Below are positions 43,342 to 50,586 of a stretch of DNA of 50,586 nt, piece after piece. The stretch's first letter is position 1; every line of letters starts with the position of its first letter. Below the pieces are notes generated by a model. The model was not told the origin of the DNA. It saw only the letters and a program-made list of their open reading frames with translations, and did not search any database. Source of the stretch: Ruminococcaceae bacterium UBA1741 (GTDB taxonomy: Bacteria; Bacillota; Clostridia; Oscillospirales; Acutalibacteraceae); assembly GCA_002315685.1 (NCBI GenBank), contig DCHX01000012.1, positions 1 through 50,586 on the forward strand, read 5' to 3'. Position numbers and translations under genes: made by a program.

Positions 43342-44013
43342 TTATCCCTCCAAAATAAACGCAAGTTCCTGCGCTAACAATTCATTTTCCTTTTGCAGTT
43401 CTTCTTTTCCCGACACGCCTGTTAAATCGGCGGCGCATTTATTTGCAATATTATACTGTTTCTTTATGTATTGTATATTTTCGCTTGTGATAGGTTTAAG
43501 CATTCCTATCTTTTTTTGTGTGTTCGTAAGATTTCTCTTTACCCCGTCATAATTTACTGCCATTACGGAATATATTTTACCGTTTTCGCAAACTGCAACT
43601 TCATCATTTACGCAAAATCCGTTTTGGGCAAGGTATTCCCTTAAAGCCACCGATGCGGTCATAGGCTGCAAAATAAATGCAGATAATTTTTTGTACGGGC
43701 AATCATCTATTATTTTACTTATTACATCTCCGCCCATACCTGCGATAATAACAACCTCGGCATCTTTATATTCTACCGCAGAAAGTCCGTTGCAAAGCAC
43801 GAGCTTTACTCCGTCTATACCTAATTTATCTAAATTTTTACGGGCATTTTTAAGAGGCTTTTCTTTTATATCGGTCGCCGTAACACTTTTACATTTTCCT
43901 TCTAAATAAAGTGCCGCAGGAAGATATGCGTGGTCGGTACCGACATCACAAACACTCTTACCTTGCGGCACAAACGATGCTACGGTTTTAAGTCTTTGGC
44001 TTAAATTATACAT
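43342..44013 (-). CDS. trmK: tRNA (adenine-22-N1)-methyltransferase TrmK
   Basis: A 223-residue class I SAM methyltransferase with VCDVGTDHAYLPAAL as the SAM-binding motif and AGMGGDVISKI, matching B. subtilis TrmK. It methylates A22 in tRNAs. It is tightly packed between the DUF1858 gene and rqcH. Confidence 0.9.
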   Translation of the reverse strand: MYNLSQRLKTVASFVPQGKSVCDVGTDHAYLPAALYLEGKCKSVTATDIKEKPLKNARKNLDKLGIDGVKLVLCNGLSAVEYKDAEVVIIAGMGGDVISKIIDDCPYKKLSAFILQPMTASVALREYLAQNGFCVNDEVAVCENGKIYSVMAVNYDGVKRNLTNTQKKIGMLKPITSENIQYIKKQYNIANKCAADLTGVSGKEELQKENELLAQELAFILEG

Positions 44014-44015
44014 AC

Positions 44016-44213
44016 CTAATTTCCGATATGAGCATTAAGCTTTTCTAAAAGCTTTTCGCAATCGGTACCGTGAACGGCACAAGCCGCCTCAATGCTCTCG
44101 CCTCTTGAAGCGGGACAACCCAAACAGTGCATACCGATAGCAAAAAAGTATTCTGCAAGACTTTGGTCCATATCAAGTACATCGCCGATTAACATATCCT
44201 TTGTAATTTTCAT
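44016..44213 (-). CDS. DUF1858 small redox-motif protein
   Basis: A 65-residue protein of the DUF1858 family with GMHCLGCPASRGES, a CxxC motif of the type seen in proteins linked to hybrid-cluster and sulfur metabolism. Its function is unknown. AGGAG precedes its ATG. Confidence 0.85.
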   Translation of the reverse strand: MKITKDMLIGDVLDMDQSLAEYFFAIGMHCLGCPASRGESIEAACAVHGTDCEKLLEKLNAHIGN

Positions 44214-44224
44214 AATTTTTTCTC

Positions 44225-45196
44225 CTAATCAAAAAGTTTTGTATCGTTAGTCAAATCAGTGCGGGTATGGTTATAAAGCTTTCTGTTTTCCATAGCCCAA
44301 ATCGGATGAGAAAATCCCTCTCCGTTTACACCTAACAGTGCATCACGCATTTCATAAATTCTTGAATCCATCAAGTCAAGCTCCGATAATATCTCTGCCT
44401 CAATAAACATAGGCTTTACGGCAGCACCGTATTCGGGCAATCCGTGATGCGAAAGAATCATATGCTCCACTAATGTTGCGGTTTGTTCGCTTATTTCAAG
44501 CTTTTTAGCATATTCCTCAATTTTTTGGGAGCCCATCGCAATATGACCTAAAAGGTTGCCCTTTAAGGAATAAGAAGACGCAACACCCGTTTCGGCAACA
44601 ACAAACTCATCAATTTTTGCAATATCGTGAAGCATAGCACCCGCCATCAATAAATCTTTATCAATAAAGGGATAAATTTTGCAAACACACTCGCAAAGCT
44701 TAACTATCGACAAAGTATGAAGTAAAAGTCCGCCCCTTATTGCGTGGTGCAATTTATATGCGGCAGGCCAATACAAAAGCTCTGTCTTACAGTCGCCGTA
44801 AATTGTCAAAACAAGCCTTTTGAGTTCGCCGTCGCTGAAATTTTCGGCAATAGCCACAAGCTCGTCATACATTTCGTTTGGAGAATAGGCGGACGAACGC
44901 ACCAAATCCTCAATTTTCACATTATCACTCGAATTAGCGATTCTGATATTCTCAATACGAAGCTGGTCGGCACCGTTATATTCCGACACTGTACCCCTTA
45001 TTTTAACAATATCATTAGCATTATATTCGCCGTACTCCGAAGAAGTATAACGCCAAAGTTTACCATTGATTTCGCCCGAGTTGTCGCCTAATGTAAAATC
45101 AAGGTAAGTATCTCCTTTTGCAGAGGTTTTTTGTTCAACGGTTTTTACGAGAAAAAAACCTTCAACCTTGCCGCTGCTTAAAACAGTAAAATTCAT
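44225..45196 (-). CDS. yhaM: 3'-5' exoribonuclease YhaM-like (OB fold plus HD domain)
   Basis: A 323-residue protein with an N-terminal OB-fold nucleic-acid-binding region (about 10-90) and an HD phosphohydrolase domain (about 150-300). The HD landmarks are HHAIRGGLLLHT, MLHDIAK and SHHGLPEYG. This is the YhaM/Cbf1 layout, a 3'-5' exoribonuclease of Gram-positives. AAAGGG precedes its ATG. Confidence 0.88.
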   Translation of the reverse strand: MNFTVLSSGKVEGFFLVKTVEQKTSAKGDTYLDFTLGDNSGEINGKLWRYTSSEYGEYNANDIVKIRGTVSEYNGADQLRIENIRIANSSDNVKIEDLVRSSAYSPNEMYDELVAIAENFSDGELKRLVLTIYGDCKTELLYWPAAYKLHHAIRGGLLLHTLSIVKLCECVCKIYPFIDKDLLMAGAMLHDIAKIDEFVVAETGVASSYSLKGNLLGHIAMGSQKIEEYAKKLEISEQTATLVEHMILSHHGLPEYGAAVKPMFIEAEILSELDLMDSRIYEMRDALLGVNGEGFSHPIWAMENRKLYNHTRTDLTNDTKLFD

Positions 45197-45200
45197 AAAA

Positions 45201-46478
45201 TTATCCCTTTACAATAATGTTTTCTCTTGCAGGGCCGTTGCTTACGAGTTTAATTTCGAAGCCGATTTCCTTTTCGATAAACTCGATATATTTACGGCAA
45301 TTTTCGGGCAAATCCTTATACTCCTTAATGCCCGAAACATCACATTTCCAACCGGGCAAGGTTACTAAAACCGGCTTTGCTTTTTCAAGCTTGCTTGTAA
45401 CGGGAAAATCCTTTACAACCTCGCCGTCAATTTCGTATCCCGTGCAAACCTTGATTTCGTCTAAATATCCGAGCGCATCAACAACAGTTAAAACCGCGTG
45501 GGTAGTACCCTGAACCTCGCAACCGTATCTTGTAGCAACGCAGTCAAACCAACCCATTCTGCGAGGTCTTCCGGTAGTAGCGCCGTATTCTCCTCCGTCG
45601 CCGCCGTGTATTCTCATTTGCTCAGCCTCATCGCCGAAGATTTCACTTACAAAAGCACCCGCACCGACAGCGGAAGAATAAGCCTTAATAACGGTATAAA
45701 CTTCCTTAATGGAGTATGGCGGAAGTCCCGTTCCTACCGCACCGTAAGCCGCAATGGTATTAGAAGAAGTAACCATCGGGTAAATACCGTGGTCGGTATC
45801 TTTAAGTGTTCCGAGCTGACCTTCAAGCAAAATAGTCTTGCCCTGTTTTTCGGCTTCATAAAGAAATTTACGAACATCGCCTACAAAGGGAGCTATTTTC
45901 TTTTTCCAGTCCATCATTTTGCTAAACAACTCATCTTTGTCGATAGGCGCTTTATTATAAAGGTTTTTAATGGTAATATTCTTAACTTCCAAAACTCTTT
46001 CGATTTTCTTTTTAAGCTCTTCTTCGTCAAAAAGCTCACAAACTTGGAAACCGATTTTTGCATACTTATCGGAATAAAACGGAGCTATTCCCGACTTTGT
46101 AGAGCCGAAGCTTGCTTTTCCCAAACGCTCTTCCTCGTAAACATCAAATAAAACATGGTAAGGCATTACCATTTGACAACGCTCGGAAACCAAAAGCTTA
46201 GGTGCGGGAACACCCTTACTTATTATCTCCTCATATTCGCCTATAAGCTTATCAATATCAAGCGCAACACCGTTGCCTATACAGTTTACAACGCCCTCGT
46301 TAAAAGAGCCAGACGGCAAAGTATGCAAAGCGAATTTACCGTACTTATTTTTAATAGTATGTCCGGCATTTGCACCGCCTTGAAATCTTACAACTATGTC
46401 GGCATCGGTTGCCAACATATCGGTAATTTTACCTTTTCCTTCGTCGCCCCAATTTGCTCCTACTACCGCCTTAACCAT
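45201..46478 (-). CDS. purA: Adenylosuccinate synthetase
   Basis: A 425-residue GTP-dependent enzyme of AMP synthesis from IMP and aspartate. GANWGDEGKGKITD is the GTP loop; GGANAGHTI and TTGRPRRMGWFD are further signatures. The ATG at 46478 has GGAAGG at proper spacing; an ATG two codons upstream is too close. With ade and the ADA-like gene it gives the window three purine-interconversion enzymes. Confidence 0.96.
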   Translation of the reverse strand: MVKAVVGANWGDEGKGKITDMLATDADIVVRFQGGANAGHTIKNKYGKFALHTLPSGSFNEGVVNCIGNGVALDIDKLIGEYEEIISKGVPAPKLLVSERCQMVMPYHVLFDVYEEERLGKASFGSTKSGIAPFYSDKYAKIGFQVCELFDEEELKKKIERVLEVKNITIKNLYNKAPIDKDELFSKMMDWKKKIAPFVGDVRKFLYEAEKQGKTILLEGQLGTLKDTDHGIYPMVTSSNTIAAYGAVGTGLPPYSIKEVYTVIKAYSSAVGAGAFVSEIFGDEAEQMRIHGGDGGEYGATTGRPRRMGWFDCVATRYGCEVQGTTHAVLTVVDALGYLDEIKVCTGYEIDGEVVKDFPVTSKLEKAKPVLVTLPGWKCDVSGIKEYKDLPENCRKYIEFIEKEIGFEIKLVSNGPARENIIVKG

Positions 46479-46512
46479 AAACATACCTTCCTAATAAAAA
46501 TATTACCGTATA

Positions 46513-46541
46513 ATTCTACCACTTTTTTACATTTAATTCAA
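46513..46541 (-). promoter_or_regulatory. purA promoter
   Basis: TTGAAT (46536-46541) and TAGAAT (46513-46518) on the minus strand are separated by 17 bases, about 35 bases before the purA start codon. It opens the six-gene unit that ends at 40768. Confidence 0.7.
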
Positions 46542-46567
46542 GAAAATTTTGATAATATAATCAAGTA

Positions 46568-48136
46568 TTATTCCTGACCGATAGAATCCTTAACGGTTAC
46601 AGTTACAATCTTATCATAACAAGAAAAAATATTATCAACAAACTCCTTATCCGGTTTGTGTGTAATAACGCTTACAAGAGGCACTATAATCATACCTGCA
46701 AGCATACAAAATGCACCTGCGTTAATAGGCGACTGTAATACCGTCGGGAAATATTCACGCAAAACGGTATTAAGAAGCATTACAGCTGTCGAAAAAGTAA
46801 AGTTTACAAAACAAGCGGTTTTGTTTACCCGTTTCCAGTATAATCCGTATAAGAACGGAGCCAAGAAAGCACCTGCCAACGCACCCCACGAAACGCCCAT
46901 AAGCTGAGCTATAAACGAAATATTTGAGTTATACTGAACTATTGCTATTACGGCTGAAATCAGAATAAACACAACTATCAAAACTCTCATTATCAAAAGC
47001 TGACTTTTTTCTTTCATATCCTTCTTAAAATTGTCTTTAATCAGGTCGAGTGTCAAAGTTGAGCTTGAAGTCAAAACGAGAGAAGAAAGTGTTGACATAG
47101 ATGCCGATAAAACAAGGATAATTACTACCGCAACCAATATTGCGGGAAGTCCCGAAAGCATAGTCGGAATTATAGAATCAAAGCCGTCTTTTGCAATGTC
47201 GATTTTGTCGGAAAAGAGCCGTCCGAAGCCACCTAAGAAGTAGGAGCCACCCGCAACGACAGTAGCAAAAAATGTCGAAATAATCATACCCTTAGATATG
47301 GATTTTTCACTCTTAATCGCATAAAATTTTTGCACCATTTGAGGAAGTCCCCAAGTGCCGAGAGAGGTTAAAATCATAACTCCCAAAAGGTTTAACGGGT
47401 CAGGGCCGAAGAATGACGCGAATACACCGGGTGTGCCGACAGCACTATCGGTTCCCGAGGTTATTTCGTATTGAGGTATGCGGGCGAGGGCATCAACAGA
47501 TGCCATAAATCCGCCCTTTGAGTTGAGAACGGCGGCTACAACTGCTACAATGCCGAAAAGCATAATAATTCCCTGAATAAAATCGTTAATAGCGGTTGCC
47601 ATATATCCTCCGGCTATAACATAAATGCCGGTAAGAACGGCCATAACAAGAACGCAAACCCAGTAGGGTATATTAAACGCCATACCGAAAAGTCGGCTGA
47701 GTCCGTTATAAAGCGAAGCGGTGTATGGAATTAAGAAAATAAATATTACCGCCGACGAGTATATTTTAAGCGAAGGGCTTTTGAAACGGGAGCCGAAGAA
47801 TTGAGGCATAGTAGCCGAATCAAGATGTTGAGTCATAACCCTTGTTCTTCTGCCTAAAACCGCCCAAGCAAGTAAAGAGCCTAAAAGCGCGTTTGCAATA
47901 CCTATCCAGGTAGCCGAAATGCCGTATTTCCAACCGAACTGTCCCGCATATCCCACAAAAACAACAGCGGAAAAATACGAGGTTCCGTAAGCAAAAGCAG
48001 TAAGCCACGGGCCTACACTGCGTCCGCCCAAAACGAAGCCGTTGACATCGGTAGAGTGTTTTCGGCAATAAATTCCCACTCCTATCATTACGCCGAAAAA
48101 CACAACAAGCATCAGAATTTTCACAAACAAATCCAT
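46568..48136 (-). CDS. Sodium:solute symporter (SSS family)
   Basis: A 522-residue membrane transporter with about 13 hydrophobic segments. Family signs include FVLGGRSVGPWLTAFAYGTSYFSAVVFVGYAG at the second helix and GWKYGISATWIG; it is related to PutP-type sodium/amino-acid and monocarboxylate symporters. GAAAGGAAG precedes the ATG at 48136. The frame stays open 32 codons further, into the T-box terminator, and is not used. The T-box with a probable Tyr codon suggests it brings in tyrosine or a tyrosine precursor, which is inference. Confidence 0.88.
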   Translation of the reverse strand: MDLFVKILMLVVFFGVMIGVGIYCRKHSTDVNGFVLGGRSVGPWLTAFAYGTSYFSAVVFVGYAGQFGWKYGISATWIGIANALLGSLLAWAVLGRRTRVMTQHLDSATMPQFFGSRFKSPSLKIYSSAVIFIFLIPYTASLYNGLSRLFGMAFNIPYWVCVLVMAVLTGIYVIAGGYMATAINDFIQGIIMLFGIVAVVAAVLNSKGGFMASVDALARIPQYEITSGTDSAVGTPGVFASFFGPDPLNLLGVMILTSLGTWGLPQMVQKFYAIKSEKSISKGMIISTFFATVVAGGSYFLGGFGRLFSDKIDIAKDGFDSIIPTMLSGLPAILVAVVIILVLSASMSTLSSLVLTSSSTLTLDLIKDNFKKDMKEKSQLLIMRVLIVVFILISAVIAIVQYNSNISFIAQLMGVSWGALAGAFLAPFLYGLYWKRVNKTACFVNFTFSTAVMLLNTVLREYFPTVLQSPINAGAFCMLAGMIIVPLVSVITHKPDKEFVDNIFSCYDKIVTVTVKDSIGQE

Positions 48137-48169
48137 AAAAGTCTTCCTTTCAAAGAAATTTCTTATGCA

Positions 48170-48430
48170 GAAAAACAAAAAGCCCTCTGCACAAATAATA
48201 AGTGCAGAGGACGGGATTAACCGTGGTACCACCTCAGTTTATCTTATGCTCACACATAAGACCTTAATAGGTTACTAACATAACCGTAGCGCTTTAACGG
48301 GCGCACCCGAATGACCTTTTAAGCCAACAGCTCGGAAAATGTATTTCGGAGAATCCGATTATCGGTTGTCTTGCACCAAACGACAACTCTCTAAACCAAA
48401 ACGGCTCCTACTTGAAATTCGTCATAGCTT
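48170..48430 (-). promoter_or_regulatory. T-box leader, probable tyrosine specifier (TAC)
   Basis: The T-box core GAGGTGGTACCACGG is at 48221-48236 (minus strand). The terminator stem CCTCTGCAC/GTGCAGAGG (48184-48192 with 48202-48210) is followed by a T-rich run. GAGG of the core can pair with CCTC to make the antiterminator. Stem I (about 48330-48430) has the loop-E AGTA element 5' and GAA-A-TAC-A on the 3' side, ending TTCCGAGC. The codon before the A is TAC (48341-48343), Tyr. TGGTA expects a tRNA with discriminator A, as tRNA-Tyr has. Confidence 0.88.
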
Positions 48431-48442
48431 TTATCTACACCT

Positions 48443-48471
48443 AATTTAACACACATATTTTTATTTGTCAA
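48443..48471 (-). promoter_or_regulatory. Promoter of the Tyr T-box/symporter unit
   Basis: TTGACA (48466-48471) and TAAATT (48443-48448) on the minus strand are 17 bases apart. Its -35 box lies eight bases from the divergent -35 box of greA. Confidence 0.75.
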
Positions 48472-48479
48472 GTTTATTC

Positions 48480-48508
48480 TTGACAATTCATAGTAATAAT
48501 AATATAAT
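48480..48508 (+). promoter_or_regulatory. greA promoter
   Basis: TTGACA (48480-48485) and TATAAT (48503-48508) are separated by 17 bases, a full consensus sigma-A promoter. A small hairpin (CGGTGC/GCGCCG, near 48520-48535) lies in the short leader before greA. Confidence 0.85.
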
Positions 48509-48575
48509 ATGTAGGTCTATCGGTGCTATGCGCCGTTTATTCTTATTATTATTTCAATATAAGGTGGTTTTTTAA

Positions 48576-49046
48576 TTGGCTAAGACATACAAGGTTACCG
48601 AAGACGGTCTTAAAAAATTACAGGACGAACTCGAAAACCTGAAAACCGAGGGCAGAGCTGATATTGCCGAAAAAATTAAGGTTGCAAGAGGATACGGCGA
48701 CCTATCCGAAAACAGCGAATATGACGAAGCAAAGAATGAGCAGGCTAAAATCGAAGCTCGTATTGTTGAAATTGAGGCTATGCTTAAAAATGTTGAGATT
48801 ATTTCGGATGTTAAGGGTACAAAATCGGTTGTTGTCGGTACTAAGGTTACTGTTTTTGACCAAGAGTTCAACGAAGAATGTACTTATATGATTGTTGGCT
48901 CAACCGAAGCAAATCCTATGGAGCAAAAAATTTCCGACGAATCTCCCGTAGGTAAGGCGTTGATTGGTAAAAAAGTAGGCGATGAAGTTTTAGTTGAAGC
49001 TCCTGCCGGAGAAATTAAGCTTAAAATTTTGAAGATTTCAAAGTAA
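48576..49046 (+). CDS. greA: Transcription elongation factor GreA
   Basis: A 156-residue factor that rescues backtracked RNA polymerase by stimulating transcript cleavage. The N-terminal coiled coil (about 8-75) has the tip motif YGDLSENSEYDEAK with the essential acidic residues; the C-terminal domain includes SPVGKALIGKKVGDEV. The start codon is TTG, with AAGGTGG eight bases upstream, giving the usual GreA N-terminus MAKTYKVTEDG. Confidence 0.96.
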   Translation: MAKTYKVTEDGLKKLQDELENLKTEGRADIAEKIKVARGYGDLSENSEYDEAKNEQAKIEARIVEIEAMLKNVEIISDVKGTKSVVVGTKVTVFDQEFNEECTYMIVGSTEANPMEQKISDESPVGKALIGKKVGDEVLVEAPAGEIKLKILKISK

Positions 49047-49053
49047 ATTTTTA

Positions 49054-49079
49054 GGGCAGTTAAAATACTGCCCTTTTTT
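49054..49079 (+). terminator. Terminator between greA and lysS
   Basis: GGGCAGT (49054-49060) and ACTGCCC (49067-49073) form a perfect seven-base stem followed by six T residues. Only 26 bases then separate it from the lysS start, with no promoter that I can see, so lysS may be expressed by partial read-through. Confidence 0.85.
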
Positions 49080-49105
49080 ACAGCAAAAAGGAAAGATGTG
49101 ATAGT

Positions 49106-50586
49106 ATGGCTGAAAATATAAACAATGCACCGCAGGACCTTAACGAATTATTGAAGGTCAGACGCGAAAAGTTAGCAATGCTTAAAGAAAGCGGTAACGA
49201 CCCGTTTGTTAAAACAAAATATGATGTAACAAATACTTCTGTCGAAATAAAATCCGATTTTGAGGCTTTTGAGGGCAAAACCGTTTCGGTTGCCGGTAGA
49301 ATTATTACCCGTAGAATTATGGGTAAAGCAAGCTTTGTCGGTTTTAGAGACGGTGTCGGCGATATTCAACTTTATGTTCGCCGTGATGATGTCGGCGAGG
49401 AAGACTATGCTTCTTTCAAGAAATGGGATATTGGCGATATTATCGGTATTGTAGGCTTTGTTTTCAAAACTCAAACCGGTGAAATTTCTATCCACGCTCA
49501 AAAAATTGAGCTTTTGTCAAAGTCTTTAATTCCGCTTCCCGAAAAATATCACGGTCTTACCGATACTGATACCCGTTACCGTCAGAGATATGTTGACCTT
49601 ATTGTCAACCCTGAGGTTAAGGAAACCTTTATTAAGCGTTCTAAGATTATCCGTTCGGTTAGAGAAACCCTTGAAAAAATCGGATACACCGAGGTTGAAA
49701 CCCCCGTGCTTTCTACTATTGCCGGCGGTGCTACCGCCCGTCCGTTTGTAACTCATCATAATGCGCTTGACCTTGATATGTATATGAGAATAGCAACCGA
49801 GCTTCCGCTTAAAAGACTTATTGTCGGCGGTATGAACAGAGTTTACGAAATCGGCAGAATTTTCCGTAACGAGGGTATGGACACTAAGCACAACCCCGAA
49901 TTTACCTCTATTGAGTTTTATGAGGCTTATACCGATTATAAGGGTATGATGGATAGAACCGAGGCTATTATCCGTAATGCCGCTCTTGCCGCTAACGGTA
50001 ATTATAAGGTTACATTTAAGGGTGTTGATATTGACCTTGAACAGCCCTTTGCAAGAAAGACTATGGCAGAGGCCGTAAAGGATGTAACCGGTATTGATTT
50101 CGAAAGCTTTGCACAAGATAACGAAAAGGCTATCGAGCTTGCAAAAGAAAAGCATATTGAAATTGAAAACGGCAAAGAAACTTGGGGCGATATTTTGGTT
50201 TCTTTCTTTGATGCCTTTGTTGAAGAAACACTTGAACAGCCGACATTTATTATGGACTATCCCGTTGAGGTTTCTCCCCTTACCAAGAGAAAACCCGATA
50301 AGCCGTATTTAACTGAGCGTTTTGAGTTGTTTATTTTGGGAACCGAGTACGGTAACGCTTATTCAGAGCTTAACGACCCTATCGACCAGTTAGAGAGATT
50401 TAAGCACCAGCTTATGCTCCGTGAATGCGGAGATGAAGAAGCAAATATGCTTGATGACGATTTCGTTACCGCTCTTGAATACGGTATGCCTCCGACAGGC
50501 GGTTGCGGTATCGGTATCGACCGTCTTGTAATGCTCCTTACCGGCAACGAATCAATCAGAGATGTAATATTGTTCCCGACAATGAA
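49106..50586 (+). CDS. lysS: Lysyl-tRNA synthetase, class II (3' end outside window)
   Basis: 493 codons are present, nearly the whole class II LysRS. The N-terminal OB-fold anticodon domain is at about 55-150 (VSVAGRIITRRIMGKASF). Motif 2 is RIFRNEGMDTKHNPEFT and motif 3 is GGCGIGIDRLVMLLTG, just before the window ends at FPTM. The start ATG follows AAAGGAAAG. Pairing with greA is common in Firmicutes. Confidence 0.96.
   Translation, partial: MAENINNAPQDLNELLKVRREKLAMLKESGNDPFVKTKYDVTNTSVEIKSDFEAFEGKTVSVAGRIITRRIMGKASFVGFRDGVGDIQLYVRRDDVGEEDYASFKKWDIGDIIGIVGFVFKTQTGEISIHAQKIELLSKSLIPLPEKYHGLTDTDTRYRQRYVDLIVNPEVKETFIKRSKIIRSVRETLEKIGYTEVETPVLSTIAGGATARPFVTHHNALDLDMYMRIATELPLKRLIVGGMNRVYEIGRIFRNEGMDTKHNPEFTSIEFYEAYTDYKGMMDRTEAIIRNAALAANGNYKVTFKGVDIDLEQPFARKTMAEAVKDVTGIDFESFAQDNEKAIELAKEKHIEIENGKETWGDILVSFFDAFVEETLEQPTFIMDYPVEVSPLTKRKPDKPYLTERFELFILGTEYGNAYSELNDPIDQLERFKHQLMLRECGDEEANMLDDDFVTALEYGMPPTGGCGIGIDRLVMLLTGNESIRDVILFPTM

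Noticed and set aside
48137..48232. N-terminal extension of the symporter frame by 32 residues
   Set aside because: The stretch is the T-box terminator hairpin and T tract; the ATG at 48136 has a proper ribosome site.
1..50586. tRNA or rRNA genes
   Set aside because: I saw no cloverleaf or rRNA-like stretch; a covariance search would be needed to exclude a missed tRNA.

Overview
The window looks like chromosomal core genome of a low-GC, Gram-positive anaerobe of the Clostridia, most likely a gut or rumen Oscillospiraceae/Ruminococcaceae relative. This rests on gene content and style: T-box leaders, strong AGGAGG ribosome sites, a four-subunit 2-oxoacid:ferredoxin oxidoreductase, DUF1858, RqcH, TrmK, a serpin lipoprotein and no respiratory genes. 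I cannot name the species. Nearly everything from 692 to 48136 is on the minus strand; greA and lysS at the right edge are on the plus strand.

Layout, left to right. (1) 1-690: gene-free accessory DNA with two arrays of small hairpins punctuated by heptamers, plus another palindromic element. (2) 692-3768: lipoprotein with an NlpC/P60-like domain, a Cys-rich small protein and an ADA2-like adenosine deaminase, read from a promoter at 3806-3834. (3) 3851-6391: adenine deaminase and luxS, the latter behind a structured leader. (4) 6458-19626: a ten-gene operon headed by a T-box whose specifier I read as CTC (Leu) and closed by a terminator at 6392-6430. It encodes two HTH-cupin-acyl-CoA synthetase fusions, a ParA-like ATPase, ferredoxin and the other three subunits of a VOR-type oxidoreductase, a 2-isopropylmalate synthase homologue lacking its metal ligands, a TIM-barrel/acyl-CoA synthetase fusion, and leucine dehydrogenase. 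Together these could activate branched-chain carboxylic acids, reductively carboxylate them and aminate the 2-oxoacids. That is a route from volatile branched-chain fatty acids to Leu/Val/Ile, induced by leucine shortage. (5) 19710-20984: serpin lipoprotein. (6) 21019-27369: F-type ATP synthase, with delta and alpha fused behind a membrane anchor (b'-delta-alpha) and a one-domain epsilon. (7) 27401-40650: lysA, dapF, secA, apbE, ysxC, lon, pncB, argS, a DUF1934 gene and murI. These are nearly gap-free with the ATP synthase genes and may be read from a promoter at 40710-40738. (8) 40848-46541: purA, yhaM, DUF1858, trmK, rqcH and a TIM-barrel protein, from a purA promoter to a terminator at 40768-40824. 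(9) 46568-48471: a sodium:solute symporter behind a second T-box with probable Tyr specifier TAC. (10) 48480-50586: greA and lysS, the latter cut by the window end.

The most unusual items are the Leu-T-box acid-to-amino-acid operon with its apparently non-catalytic LeuA homologue, the b'-delta-alpha ATP synthase fusion with its stoichiometry problem, and the heptamer-punctuated hairpin arrays at the left end. All functional statements come from reading motifs by eye; no database search was run.
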